Shown here in pieces: positions 7,414 to 16,760 of a stretch of 46,615 bases of DNA. The notes under the pieces are model-generated. The model searched no databases. It worked only from the letters and a program-made list of their open reading frames with translations, and was not told where the DNA came from. The position numbers were made by a program, and so were the translations under genes. The number at the start of each line of letters is the position of its first letter. Position 1 is the first letter of the stretch. This DNA comes from Butyrivibrio sp. AE2015 (GTDB taxonomy: Bacteria; Bacillota; Clostridia; Lachnospirales; Lachnospiraceae): assembly GCF_000420825.1 (NCBI RefSeq), contig NZ_ATVR01000026.1, positions 1-46,615 of the forward strand, given 5' to 3'.

Positions 7414-8385
7414 TTAGTTAATGCGCTCCCATGTAACGCCCTTGGAATCAAGGAAAGCACAAGCTCTATCAAGATCTTTTTCATCCATATTAAGGACAAG
7501 GCTTCCATAAACATCTTCTCTGAAGTCCTCAAGCTTAGCCCAACAGATGTTGAAATCTGTATGAAGCTCCTGGGACATCTGCGTAACGATAGGCCTCTGA
7601 TTGCCCTCTCCGAAGAAAAAGAGCTTGAGATTAACTCCTGTAGTTGGAAGCTTGTCGCTCTCTTCTCTTAGGAAATCTCTGATCTCACGTTCTTTTGGCC
7701 ATACAAAGAGCTGTTCAGGCTTACCAACTGCAAGCATTTTGCCGCTGCTAAGGAAAGCTACCTTCTGACATATCTGCTTAACTACTTCCATCTGATGGGT
7801 TACGATGATAATTGTAATTCCCATCTCCCTGTTGATCTTCTGTAAAAGTGCAAGTATGCCCTTTGTGATTTCAGGGTCAAGTGCACTTGTTGCCTCATCA
7901 CATAAAAGAAACTCAGGATCAAGCACCAGCGCTCTTGCTATGGCAACTCTCTGTTTCTGTCCGCCTGAAAGTTCCCTTGGCTTGGCATGGACCTTATCTT
8001 CAAGTCCTACAAGCTTTATGAGGTTTAAGATCTTTTCTTTTGCCTCAGGAGTGTTGGTCTTCATGCCCCAGAATTTCATAGGAAGAGCCACGTTTCCATA
8101 CACGTCAAGCCTCTCAAGAAGGTTAAAGCCCTGGAAGATCATTCCCATTCTCTTCTGAAGAAGGCGAAGGTTCTTTTTATCATTGATATCAACCTTCTGA
8201 TCATCTACAAGTATCTCTCCCTGATCATAGGACTCAAGACCGTTTATACATCTGAGCAGTGTTGACTTTCCGGCTCCTGACTGTCCGATTATTCCGAAAA
8301 TCTCTCCCTTTTCTATTTCAAGAGAAATGTCTTTTAATACTTCATTGTTCTTAAAAGACTTCTTAACATTTTGAATTTTTATCAT
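7414..8385 (-). CDS. metN: Methionine ABC transporter ATP-binding protein
   Basis: A 323-residue ATPase energising methionine import. The nucleotide-binding domain shows Walker A GQSGAGKST, the LSGGQKQR signature, Walker B FLLCDEATSALD and the switch His in IVTHQ. The C-terminal 80 residues form the NIL regulatory domain of MetN, which binds methionine and causes trans-inhibition. I place the start at 8385, where AGGAAG precedes an ATG followed by the typical MIKIQNVKK; the frame is open further upstream to 8448 without a better start. It is separated from its partner metQ by the GH2 gene. Confidence 0.95.
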   Translation of the reverse strand: MIKIQNVKKSFKNNEVLKDISLEIEKGEIFGIIGQSGAGKSTLLRCINGLESYDQGEILVDDQKVDINDKKNLRLLQKRMGMIFQGFNLLERLDVYGNVALPMKFWGMKTNTPEAKEKILNLIKLVGLEDKVHAKPRELSGGQKQRVAIARALVLDPEFLLCDEATSALDPEITKGILALLQKINREMGITIIIVTHQMEVVKQICQKVAFLSSGKMLAVGKPEQLFVWPKEREIRDFLREESDKLPTTGVNLKLFFFGEGNQRPIVTQMSQELHTDFNICWAKLEDFREDVYGSLVLNMDEKDLDRACAFLDSKGVTWERIN

Positions 8386-8465
8386 TTTCCTAACTTCCTG
8401 TTGTATCATATTCATACAAACCCCGCAAAAAATGCGGTTTTTCTGCAATCACATGTAATAATATA

Positions 8466-11400
8466 TCATATTTTTGAGTTTTTCTCACTAAATCTAAAGC
8501 TCTTGAAGTCAAAATTACTTCCCGGCAGAAAAACAAAAGATATATCATAGCTGCCTTTTTTATGCTCTATTGGGAAGCAAACCTCTGTATACTCGCTGCT
8601 TAGTGGAAACTCAAGTATTTCTTTGGTTTCTCCGCTTTCGTTCTTCATTCGAAGATGGATAGTGTTGCTTCCAGCCATTGCCCTTCCTGTGAGAATAATC
8701 TCTTTTACCCCTTCATCTCCAAAATTCATGTTATTAAAACCAAGCGTAACATTATTGCCAATTCCTTCAACCGCTCCTTCGGATCTGGTAAAAGAATCTC
8801 CATATATGCTGTCAGCATCAAGAACCATGTTTTCACAGAGGGCGCGGAGCTGTTTCTCAAAATAAAAGCCCTTAATGTGCATCTTGTCATAGGTCACAAA
8901 ACTTATGGTGTGAACCCCGCAAAGGCGCTTCGAAAGCTTCCAGGTTTCCTCCTGATAGGTGTTCCAGATTGACTTTTTCTGATAGATGACTTCGTCGAGC
9001 AAAAGAGCTCCTTCATCTCCTGCTATTCCATCCCAGATCTGTATCTTATAGGCATCGCCTGAAAGTGCAAAGATAGGAATAGTAATAGTATCAGAGCCTT
9101 CAATTCCAAAGTCTACGCCGGCATAAGAGATAAGTGTTTCGTTTCCTCTGTCTGTGGCAACGCCGTGTTCATTACCTGCAGCAGTCCTGCCCTTGCTATA
9201 ACTAAACACGTTGCCTGGAATAAGGCTGTAGGGATCAAGGAAGGATCTGCCCATGCCACTTACAGTATATTTTAGTGTTGAAATAGTCTTTACAACACTC
9301 TCTTTATCTTTTGTCTCGCACCTTAAAATAAATTCTCCGTCAAAAAGAGCTTCCACTTTTGCCTCATTGCCATTTACTAAGAGCTTGGCAATATTGGACT
9401 CATTGCCCTTGGAATCAAGTATCCTATAAAAGACTTCTTTATTTGTAGCATTCTGAGGAAGGACTTTTGCTGTAACTTTCGCCTTGGGATTCTGCAAAGA
9501 AAGCTTAGTCTCAGAATCTGTGACAAGCTCCACTTTTCTTACAGGGACCACGTCACTTACTTTTTGGACATTTACAACCACATCACCTGCGTCTACATCT
9601 TTCTCAACGATTGCCAGCAGTTTTCCAGAGAAAAGAGCTCTCTCATCTGCTTTATAGCTGTCATAATCTGTGCTGTCACCGTTATCAAGGCCTATTAGTC
9701 TTCCTCCTGTCACAGTTACCTTTACTCTGTCGCAGGCATTTTCTACAGAATTACCATTCTTATCAACAGCACTTATCTGGGCAAAAACAAGCTCATCAAT
9801 GTTTTCGTATTCTATCTCAAACCTGTCCGTATCCTCAAAAGACCTGCGCACCTGCTCCGCAATCTCTTTCCCGGAAGTATCATACGCAATGGCCTTTATC
9901 TCGCCCTTCTCATAAATGCACTTATAATCAGCAAAGATGTGGTCACCGCTTCCTTTCTCATGGGTAAGCTCCTGTTTTCCAAGACTTTTTCCATTTACAA
10001 ACAGTTCAACAAATGGAGCATTGCTGACTACTCTCACATCAACCTCTTCTCCTTCGTTGAAGTCCCAATACGGGAACACGTGAACAAAAGGATCTTTATC
10101 AGCGCTCACCCAGGCAGACTTCCAGGCATAGTAAGCATCCTTGTAAAAGCCTGCGGTATCAATAAGTCCAAAGTAAGAATTCTTGGTATGGTAAGGTGTA
10201 GGCTCACCGATGTAGTCATAGCCAGTCCAGATAAACTGCCCCATGGAAAAAGACATATCTCTGTCCATACAAATACAGCTCTCAATGCTCTCTGCGCCCC
10301 AGCTTGTCTGACTGTTTCCAAGGCTTGAACACTGAAGGTCATCGTCAGCCAGAATCCCCTCTGTCAAAGGGAAATGATAGATTCCCCTGCTCTGAACTAT
10401 TGAATAGGTTTCACTCCCGTATATAACCCAGTCGGGGTGTTCTTTGTGATGCTTTTCGTAGAATTTCTCTGCGTAGTTATAGCCTACTACTTTCAGGATA
10501 TCAGCACACTTTTGAGCATTCTCCCAAGGCATATAATTGGAGCCAAAGGTTGGATGGGCATTTCCCATATAATCAAACTTCTCAACCAGTTCTTTTAACA
10601 TACTGGTAATCTGCGCCCCTCTCGCATCCGCATGGGTATCATAGATTTCATTACCTATGCTCCACATGATGACTGAAGGGTGATTCCTGTCTCTTTTTAC
10701 CCAACTCTCAACATCCCTCTCATGCCACTCTGGAAAAAATCTTGCGTAGTCAAACTCAGTCTTTGATCTTTCCCACATATCAAAGCCTTCAGAGATGGCC
10801 ATAAAGCCCATTCTGTCAAGAAGCTCGATTGTCTGAGGATCATACATATTATGGGTAAGCCTTATGGCATTTACCCCCATACCTTTAAGCTGTATGAGTC
10901 TTCTCTTCATTGCGCTATTATTGTAGGCTGCGCCAAGTGCACCAAGATCATGATGAATGCAAACACCGTTTAGCTTGGTGACCTTTCCATTTAGTAAAAA
11001 TCCCTTATCGGGGTCAAAAGAAATACTCCTGAATCCTATTAATACCTCTTCTCTTTGAAGCTCTTTACTACCATCAAAAAGAGTAACTTCCAGCGTATAG
11101 AGGTTTGGCTCATCTGTCGACCATTCTTTTACATTCCGTGCAAAAAAGCTCTTGCCGGTGGCATTTAGTGAAACTTCCTTCTTTTTATCATCAAAGAGTC
11201 TGTAGGATACGCTTGTATTCTTACTTTCTCCACCTTTTATTTCTGTATCGATATCAAGGAAATATCCCATGTCGCCCTTATGCATATGGACATAAATACC
11301 ATTTTCAGGGATGTATGTATCTTCATAGCTGCAAAGCCATACATTTCTGTAGATTCCTGCTCCTGAATACCATCTTGAATTAGGGTTTTGGTAATTGACC

Positions 11401-11744
11401 CTTACAAGGACATCATTACTTCCAACTTTGCAAAAGTCCGTAATATCGAGAATGAACTGTGAGTAGCCATATTTCCACTCTCCCGCCTTCTGACCATTTA
11501 TATACACAGTACTGTCCATATAGATTCCGTCAAAAACAATAAAATGCCTTGGCTTAAGTGTTGTCACAAAACCCTTATAATACCAGCCTGTGGCATCTGT
11601 ATAAAAGTTTCTTGCATCATCTATCAGAAAATCATGAGGTATCTCCACCTCTTTAAACTCAGAAAGCCTGTCTCTTACATCTTCAAGCTCTGTTCCAAAA
11701 TCAGTTTTTAAAAACTTCCATCCTGTTACAAATTTGTCCTTCAT
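8466..11744 (-). CDS. Glycoside hydrolase family 2 (beta-galactosidase-like)
   Basis: A 1092-residue GH2 enzyme hydrolysing beta-galactosides or related beta-glycosides. Order: jelly-roll sugar-binding domain (about 1-140), Ig-like domain (150-240), TIM barrel (245-545), then Ig-like and bacterial-Ig-like modules (about 560-800) and a C-terminal carbohydrate-binding-like beta-sandwich (about 860-1090). The acid/base is Glu366 in WSIGNEIYD and the nucleophile is probably Glu445 in IYGSET. No signal peptide, so cytoplasmic; it would act on imported oligosaccharides. The true substrate may be arabinoside, glucuronide or galactoside. GGGGAGG stands eight bases before the ATG, and its GAGG part can pair with sequence about 40 nt upstream. 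It lies between metQ and metNI on the same strand, an unusual place. Confidence 0.93.
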   Translation of the reverse strand: MKDKFVTGWKFLKTDFGTELEDVRDRLSEFKEVEIPHDFLIDDARNFYTDATGWYYKGFVTTLKPRHFIVFDGIYMDSTVYINGQKAGEWKYGYSQFILDITDFCKVGSNDVLVRVNYQNPNSRWYSGAGIYRNVWLCSYEDTYIPENGIYVHMHKGDMGYFLDIDTEIKGGESKNTSVSYRLFDDKKKEVSLNATGKSFFARNVKEWSTDEPNLYTLEVTLFDGSKELQREEVLIGFRSISFDPDKGFLLNGKVTKLNGVCIHHDLGALGAAYNNSAMKRRLIQLKGMGVNAIRLTHNMYDPQTIELLDRMGFMAISEGFDMWERSKTEFDYARFFPEWHERDVESWVKRDRNHPSVIMWSIGNEIYDTHADARGAQITSMLKELVEKFDYMGNAHPTFGSNYMPWENAQKCADILKVVGYNYAEKFYEKHHKEHPDWVIYGSETYSIVQSRGIYHFPLTEGILADDDLQCSSLGNSQTSWGAESIESCICMDRDMSFSMGQFIWTGYDYIGEPTPYHTKNSYFGLIDTAGFYKDAYYAWKSAWVSADKDPFVHVFPYWDFNEGEEVDVRVVSNAPFVELFVNGKSLGKQELTHEKGSGDHIFADYKCIYEKGEIKAIAYDTSGKEIAEQVRRSFEDTDRFEIEYENIDELVFAQISAVDKNGNSVENACDRVKVTVTGGRLIGLDNGDSTDYDSYKADERALFSGKLLAIVEKDVDAGDVVVNVQKVSDVVPVRKVELVTDSETKLSLQNPKAKVTAKVLPQNATNKEVFYRILDSKGNESNIAKLLVNGNEAKVEALFDGEFILRCETKDKESVVKTISTLKYTVSGMGRSFLDPYSLIPGNVFSYSKGRTAAGNEHGVATDRGNETLISYAGVDFGIEGSDTITIPIFALSGDAYKIQIWDGIAGDEGALLLDEVIYQKKSIWNTYQEETWKLSKRLCGVHTISFVTYDKMHIKGFYFEKQLRALCENMVLDADSIYGDSFTRSEGAVEGIGNNVTLGFNNMNFGDEGVKEIILTGRAMAGSNTIHLRMKNESGETKEILEFPLSSEYTEVCFPIEHKKGSYDISFVFLPGSNFDFKSFRFSEKNSKI

Positions 11745-11749
11745 ACAAA

Positions 11750-11803
11750 AAGCCTCCCCGATGTTTTAGCAAACCACTTACTAATCATACACCAGAGAGG
11801 CTT
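11750..11803 (-). promoter_or_regulatory. Inverted repeat covering the GH2 ribosome binding site
   Basis: On the minus strand AAGCCTC (11803-11797) can pair with GAGGCTT (11756-11750) over a 40-nt loop. The second arm contains the GGAGG of the GH2 Shine-Dalgarno sequence and is followed by a short T-run right before the ATG. It may be a translation-blocking hairpin, a weak terminator after metQ, or chance; only seven base pairs support it. Confidence 0.4.
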
Positions 11804-11837
11804 ATGTTTGTTTATATTTTTTAGTTTTTAATACTTA

Positions 11838-12773
11838 TTACTGTGCGTCAATAAAAGATGCAATTACAGCTCCCTTATATGTCTCATCGATATAAGCCTT
11901 AACCTTGTCAGACTGAAGAGCCTTGATAAGAGCCTGTGTCTTTTCAGATGTCTCGTTGCCCTGCTTAACTACAAGGAAGTTTGTTCTCTTAACTGTTGTC
12001 TCATCGTCAAACTCCTCGATATCAAGTGCAGGATATGATGAAGGAAGACCAGCTTCAAGAGCATAGTTACCATTTACAGCTGCTGCATCAAGATCAGGAA
12101 GTGAAAGTGGAAGGCTTGCTGCCTCAAGAGGTGTGATCACGTATCCGTGAGGGTTAGCCTCTTTATCCTTTGTCAAAGAATCTTCTGTATAGTTGGCATC
12201 TGTTCCAAAACCACCCTTTGAAGTAAGAAGTCCCTTCTGAACAAGAAGGTCAACAGCTCTTTCTCCGTTATCAGGATCGTTAGGAATACCGATTGAAGCA
12301 CCATCAGGAATATCAGCAAGCGCTGTATATTTCTGAGAATAGATTCCCATTGGCTCAATGTGAACGCCTGCTACAGCTGCAAGATGAAGTCCTGCGTCTG
12401 TATTCTGCTGATTCATATAACCAAGTGTCTGGAAATAGTTTGCATCAAGCTCGTCAGCTTCAAGTGATGTATTAGGAAGTACGTAATCTGAGAACACAAC
12501 TGTTTCAAGTGTCCAACCATCCTCTGCAAGTACTTCTTTTACGATGTTATCAAGAATTTCTGCGTGTGGTACAGGTGTAGCACCAACTCTGATAGTCTTG
12601 TCTCCATCCTCTGTCTGTGCAGGTGCAGCGTCCTGTGTCTGTTCTGTAGTCTCTGCAGCCTGTGTGTCCTGTGCTGCCTGTGATGCATTCTCAGCGCTGC
12701 TTCCGCAACCTGTAAGAGCTCCAAAGGCAAGAACACCAGCAAGTACGATACTTGTCAAAAATCTCTTCTTCAT
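11838..12773 (-). CDS. metQ: Methionine-binding lipoprotein MetQ (NLPA family)
   Basis: A 311-residue lipoprotein that captures methionine outside the membrane and delivers it to MetNI. The signal peptide MKKRFLTSIVLAGVLAFGAL ends in the lipobox LTGC, followed by an Ala/Thr/Gln-rich linker (about 25-58) and the NLPA fold beginning TIRVGATPVPHAEIL. Typical family segments include LEADELDANYFQTLGYM and the late AAVNGNYALEAGL. TGAGGAGG lies before the ATG. It is first in the gene order metQ-GH2-metN-metI. I find no SAM or T-box leader upstream; the 146-bp region to the next gene has only a TATAAT with a poor -35. Confidence 0.95.
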   Translation of the reverse strand: MKKRFLTSIVLAGVLAFGALTGCGSSAENASQAAQDTQAAETTEQTQDAAPAQTEDGDKTIRVGATPVPHAEILDNIVKEVLAEDGWTLETVVFSDYVLPNTSLEADELDANYFQTLGYMNQQNTDAGLHLAAVAGVHIEPMGIYSQKYTALADIPDGASIGIPNDPDNGERAVDLLVQKGLLTSKGGFGTDANYTEDSLTKDKEANPHGYVITPLEAASLPLSLPDLDAAAVNGNYALEAGLPSSYPALDIEEFDDETTVKRTNFLVVKQGNETSEKTQALIKALQSDKVKAYIDETYKGAVIASFIDAQ

Positions 12774-12919
12774 AATAATTCCTCCTCAACAATTTTTTCT
12801 ATTTATTATAAAACAAATTATAGCAATGGAAAGTCTAAATTGGAAATATTCAAGATTTGTATGTAGCTATAACTCCAGCTTATATCTCCATTAGTATTCC
12901 CCACCGATAGAATCTATTG

Positions 12920-13855
12920 TTAGTTTTGCAATGTCCCCACATAGCCTTTTTCCTTAAAAAGCTTCATCATTTCATTAGTAAGACTGTATTCAAGTGGCTG
13001 GAGCTGAACATCTTCAGGGCTGACCCACTCAGCATATTTAAGCTCAGACTGATCCATTGTAATATCTTTTTTGCCTGCTACATCGCAGAAAAATCCAGCC
13101 AGAATATCACTTGCAATTCCCCAGGGCTGAGACTTGTAATATCTGATATTGGTCACTTCAAGTCCAACCTCTTCCATAACTTCGCGCTTAACAGTTTCCT
13201 CAAGTGTCTCACCGATTTCTGTAAATCCTGCTACGAGGGCATTGTGAGCAAATCCGGTTCTATATTTGGTCAGGATCATTTTATTCGTCTCTTTGTCGGT
13301 TACACCAATAATAACCGCAGGGTTTATCCTTGGATATATCACATTGCCACATTGGGGACATATTCTTGCTCGCTCTGACTTATGGTCTTCATTAAGTGCC
13401 CCGCACTTACCACAAAATTTAGTCACCTGGTACCACTCATGGAGTTGAAGCGCTGTATAAGCAGCATAAACATAGTGCTGAGGATCAAAATACTCTCTGC
13501 GAAAAATCGCCATCAGCTCAAATTCAAAATTCGCTGGAAGGTTTGTGTATGCAGACTTTTCGTCCACATCTATTACAAACACCTTATCAGCAATTTCTGG
13601 CCTTAACAAAAAGAAACGCTCTTTTCCTATGCTAAATATATAGATAAGAGCTTCATCGACAGTGTGCCCTCCTAAATAATACTGAATTTCTGAGACGGTT
13701 GGATAAGTGATTTTTTTAGAATTTTCATCAATATTTATAAGTAGCTCTTTTCCCTTATCAGCACAGACAAATGCAATGACAAGGTCATTATTTTCTGGTT
13801 TTATTGTCGGATCATAATGGTTTTTGAGTTCCAAAGGTTTTATATCCTGTAGCAT
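12920..13855 (-). CDS. nudC: NudC-like NADH pyrophosphatase (Nudix hydrolase)
   Basis: A 311-residue Nudix enzyme of the NudC type, which cleaves NAD(H) and, in other bacteria, removes NAD caps from RNA. It has a zinc ribbon (FCGKCGAL...CPQCGNVIYP, four Cys near 149-171) followed by the Nudix box starting GFTEIGETLEETVKREVMEE. The NudC-specific motif after it normally reads SQPWPFPxS; here it is SQPWGIAS, keeping SQPW but losing the Pro-Phe-Pro, which may shift substrate choice. The likely start is the ATG at 13855, with GAGAGGA seven bases upstream, rather than the in-frame TTG at 13861. It is monocistronic and divergent from queA. Confidence 0.88.
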   Translation of the reverse strand: MLQDIKPLELKNHYDPTIKPENNDLVIAFVCADKGKELLINIDENSKKITYPTVSEIQYYLGGHTVDEALIYIFSIGKERFFLLRPEIADKVFVIDVDEKSAYTNLPANFEFELMAIFRREYFDPQHYVYAAYTALQLHEWYQVTKFCGKCGALNEDHKSERARICPQCGNVIYPRINPAVIIGVTDKETNKMILTKYRTGFAHNALVAGFTEIGETLEETVKREVMEEVGLEVTNIRYYKSQPWGIASDILAGFFCDVAGKKDITMDQSELKYAEWVSPEDVQLQPLEYSLTNEMMKLFKEKGYVGTLQN

Positions 13856-13960
13856 AATCAAGTCCTCTCACATGACAAAAATAAAAATATATTAGGTCTG
13901 ATAAAATTCAATTGCAAATATTACATCATATATTATCACCGGCAATCCTTTCTTCCAAGG

Positions 13961-13988
13961 TTGTATTTAACTAATTTTTTGCTATAAT
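13961..13988 (+). promoter_or_regulatory. Candidate sigma-A promoter for queA
   Basis: TTGTAT (13961-13966) and TATAAT (13983-13988) are separated by 16 bp. This leaves an untranslated leader of about 80 nt before the queA ATG at 14075. Confidence 0.6.
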
Positions 13989-14074
13989 AACGTGGCACGA
14001 TAAATGAGTGTATTGTTCCAAATAAAAATCTTTAAATCGATACTAAAGCAATAATATATAGAAAAGAGATAGAA

Positions 14075-15124
14075 ATGGCAGAAAATAAAGAATTAGGATT
14101 ATCAACTTCAGATTACTATTTTGACCTTCCTGAGGAACTGATCGCACAGGATCCAATGGAAAAAAGAGATGAATGCAGACTCCTTGTGGTAGACAAAAAG
14201 ACAGGCGAAACAGAGCATCATAAGTTTAACGAGATCATAAATTATCTCGAGCCTGGTGACTGTCTTGTTCTCAATAACACAAAGGTCATTCCTGCAAGGC
14301 TTTTGGGTGAAAAAGAAGGAACAGGCGCTGCAGTAGAGATTCTCCTTCTTAAGAGAAAAGAAGCTGATGTATGGGAAACACTTGTAAAACCCGGTAAAAA
14401 GCTAAGACCTGGCGCAAGGGTTTCATTCGGCGGCGGAATTTTAAAAGCCGAGATTCTTGATATTGTTGATGAAGGAAACAGACTTGTTAAGTTCTATTAT
14501 GAAGGCATCTGGGAAGAAGTTTTGGACAGACTTGGTGAAATGCCTCTACCACCTTACATCACACATAAGCTTCAGGATAAAAACATGTACCAGACTGTAT
14601 ATGCCAAGTATGAAGGCTCAGCTGCCGCACCAACTGCGGGACTTCACTTTACAGAAAAACTCCTTGAAGACATAAAAGCAAAAGGCGTAGATATGGCATT
14701 TGTTACTCTTCACGTTGGTCTTGGGACCTTCAGACCTGTTAAAGTAGACAATGTTTTAGAGCATCACATGCATACAGAATGGTATCAGGTCACACAGGAA
14801 GCAGCCGATAAGATCAACAAGGCTAAAGAAAACGGCCACCGTGTTATCTGCGTAGGCACAACAAGCTGCAGAACAATAGAAAGTGCCGCTGATGAAAATG
14901 GACATCTATCAGCTTGCAGCGGGGACACATCAATATTTATCTATCCCGGCTATAAATTCAAGGTTCTTGACCAGCTCATCACCAATTTCCATCTTCCTGA
15001 GTCAACACTTGTAATGCTTGTTTCAGCACTTGCAGGCAGAGAGCACGTTCTTGCCGCATACGAAGAGGCAATCAAAGAGCGCTACCGCTTCTTTTCCTTT
15101 GGAGATGCATGTTTCTTTAAATAA
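14075..15124 (+). CDS. queA: tRNA preQ1(34) S-adenosylmethionine ribosyltransferase-isomerase
   Basis: A 349-residue cytoplasmic enzyme that moves the ribosyl part of S-adenosylmethionine onto preQ1 at position 34 of tRNA to give epoxyqueuosine. Family blocks are clear: the N-terminal [29 protein letters not shown], the central [30 protein letters not shown] and the C-terminal [20 protein letters not shown]. Length is standard. A weak AAGAG precedes the ATG. Other queuosine genes (tgt, queG/queH) are not adjacent, and the gene is followed directly by a bidirectional terminator palindrome. Confidence 0.96.
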   Translation: MAENKELGLSTSDYYFDLPEELIAQDPMEKRDECRLLVVDKKTGETEHHKFNEIINYLEPGDCLVLNNTKVIPARLLGEKEGTGAAVEILLLKRKEADVWETLVKPGKKLRPGARVSFGGGILKAEILDIVDEGNRLVKFYYEGIWEEVLDRLGEMPLPPYITHKLQDKNMYQTVYAKYEGSAAAPTAGLHFTEKLLEDIKAKGVDMAFVTLHVGLGTFRPVKVDNVLEHHMHTEWYQVTQEAADKINKAKENGHRVICVGTTSCRTIESAADENGHLSACSGDTSIFIYPGYKFKVLDQLITNFHLPESTLVMLVSALAGREHVLAAYEEAIKERYRFFSFGDACFFK

Positions 15125-15134
15125 TAATTATTCT

Positions 15135-15173
15135 AAGACAGAGGGACGGGGTCTGACCCCGTCCCTCTGTCTT
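15135..15173. terminator. Perfect palindrome between queA and the M18 gene (REP-like, copy C)
   Basis: An 18-bp perfect stem, 15135-15152 with 15156-15173, closes a 3-nt loop. One arm begins AAGACAGAGGGACGG. It sits 10 bp past the queA stop and 6 bp before the end of the opposing peptidase gene, so it can serve as a bidirectional terminator. Single arms of the same sequence occur at 2551 and 3608, which marks it as a dispersed repeat. Confidence 0.8.
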
Positions 15174-15178
15174 CTTAT

Positions 15179-16678
15179 TTATTCGTTTCTAAAATCGATA
15201 TTCTGAAGGAATGATACATATCCTCTCTTTGCTTCAAAGAGGTCAGCCTTATCGATTGCTTCCCATGGTGCGTGCATGTTAAGTACTGCTACACCTGAAT
15301 CGATAACGTTCATTCCGTAAAGAGCAAGGATATAAGCGATAGTTCCGCCACCACCAACGTCTACTTTTCCAAGCTCTGCTGTCTGATAGATTATTCCATC
15401 CTTCTCAAATGCTCTTCTTATTTCTGCAATAAATTCTGCATTTGCATCGTTAGAACCTGACTTTCCTCTTGATCCTGTAAACTTATTGAATACAAGTCCT
15501 TCTCCAAGAAATGCTGCGTTCTTCTTTTCAAAGCTTGATGCATATGTAGGATCAAAGCCGGCACTTACATCTGAAGAAAGCATGCATGAGTTTGCAAGAC
15601 ATCTTCTAAGTGAAAGATCATTATATCCTTCCTTTGTAAGATTCATGAGCTCTGCAACAGCATTCTCAAAGAAGTGGCTGCGCATACCTGTTGCTCCAAC
15701 GCTTCCGATCTCTTCTTTATCAACAAGGATACAGCAAGCTGTTCTCTTTAAGTTCTTTGCTTCAAGAATAGCTCTCATTGAAGGATAAGCACATACTCTG
15801 TCGTCATGACCATATCCAAGGATCATTGATCTGTCAAATCCGGCATCTCTTGCCTTACCAGCAGGTACGATCTCAAGTTCAGCTGAAATGAAGTCCTCTT
15901 CTTCAATTCCATATAGATCATTTAAAAGAGCTACGACTCCGCGACGAACTGCTCCTGAAAGCTTTCCACTCTCAGCCTTTTCTTCTTTTTCAGCAGCAAT
16001 TGCATACTTCTCACCTGCAGAAAGCTTGCTATCAGCCTTTTCAGCCTTTTCTTTTTCCTTGCTCTCTACAACAAATGGTCTGTGACCAACGATTAAGTCA
16101 AGAGCTTCACCTTCAATTACATTTGAAGCCTTTTTGCTCATCTGATCTGCAGCAAGATGAATAAGAAGATCAGAAACGAAGAATACAGGATCATCCTCAT
16201 CCTCACCGACATTAAGCTGTACTGTTGTGCCATCTTTCTTAACAACTACACCGTGGATAGCAAGTGGCATAGCAACATACTGATATTTTTTGATTCCGCC
16301 GTAGTAATGTGTATCAAGGTAAGCAAATCCGTTGTCTTCATAAAGAGGATTCTGCTTAACATCAAGTCTTGGAGAATCGATGTGAGCACCAAGGATATTA
16401 AGACCAGCCTCGATAGGGTCTGAACCGATTTGGAAGATAGCGATTGACTTGTTCATCCATACGCTATATACCTTATCTCCCTTTTTAAGCTTTGTCTTTG
16501 TGCCGATCAAAGTATTGAGTTCTCTGTATCCTGCTTCCTCAATCTCGTTAACAATTGTATCAATTGCTTCACGCTCTGTTTTTGAATTATCAAGGAATTT
16601 CTTGTAATCCTCAGCAAACTTATCTACAGCTTTGAGCTGAGTAGCATTGTAGTTTGCCCAAACATTTTTTCTATTCAT
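15179..16678 (-). CDS. M18 family aminopeptidase
   Basis: A 499-residue cytosolic metallo-aminopeptidase of family M18 (aminopeptidase I / aspartyl aminopeptidase type), which removes N-terminal residues from peptides. The di-zinc site is recognisable: GAHIDSPRLDVK (first His and Asp), ILVDKEEIGSVGATG (catalytic Glu-Glu) and a late LNMHAPWEAIDKADLF with the final His. A Lys/Glu/Ala-rich low-complexity insert lies mid-sequence. AAGGAG stands 7 nt before the ATG at 16678; an open frame extends upstream to 16777 but crosses the pheT terminator, so I reject the longer start. No signal peptide. Confidence 0.93.
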   Translation of the reverse strand: MNRKNVWANYNATQLKAVDKFAEDYKKFLDNSKTEREAIDTIVNEIEEAGYRELNTLIGTKTKLKKGDKVYSVWMNKSIAIFQIGSDPIEAGLNILGAHIDSPRLDVKQNPLYEDNGFAYLDTHYYGGIKKYQYVAMPLAIHGVVVKKDGTTVQLNVGEDEDDPVFFVSDLLIHLAADQMSKKASNVIEGEALDLIVGHRPFVVESKEKEKAEKADSKLSAGEKYAIAAEKEEKAESGKLSGAVRRGVVALLNDLYGIEEEDFISAELEIVPAGKARDAGFDRSMILGYGHDDRVCAYPSMRAILEAKNLKRTACCILVDKEEIGSVGATGMRSHFFENAVAELMNLTKEGYNDLSLRRCLANSCMLSSDVSAGFDPTYASSFEKKNAAFLGEGLVFNKFTGSRGKSGSNDANAEFIAEIRRAFEKDGIIYQTAELGKVDVGGGGTIAYILALYGMNVIDSGVAVLNMHAPWEAIDKADLFEAKRGYVSFLQNIDFRNE

Positions 16679-16698
16679 ATTTAAGCTCCTTTCGAGAA

Positions 16699-16735
16699 AA
16701 AAATAGCCATTGCTAACTAAAGCAATGACTATTTT
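16699..16735 (-). terminator. Terminator after pheT
   Basis: On the minus strand a 13-nt arm reading AATAGTCATTGCT pairs with AGCAATGGCTATT (one G-T pair), followed by seven T. It lies between the pheT stop and the M18 ribosome binding site, so the M18 gene, with little room for its own promoter, may depend on readthrough. Confidence 0.8.
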
Positions 16736-16760
16736 AACACCTACTGTGCCATCAGGCAAA

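Noticed and set aside
9611..9967. Long plus-strand frame inside the GH2 gene
   Set aside because: Antisense shadow of a well-supported coding sequence, no ribosome binding site and His/Gln/Leu-rich composition.
12774..12919. SAM riboswitch or methionine T-box before metQ
   Set aside because: Neither the S-box core nor the T-box sequence is present in the short region upstream.
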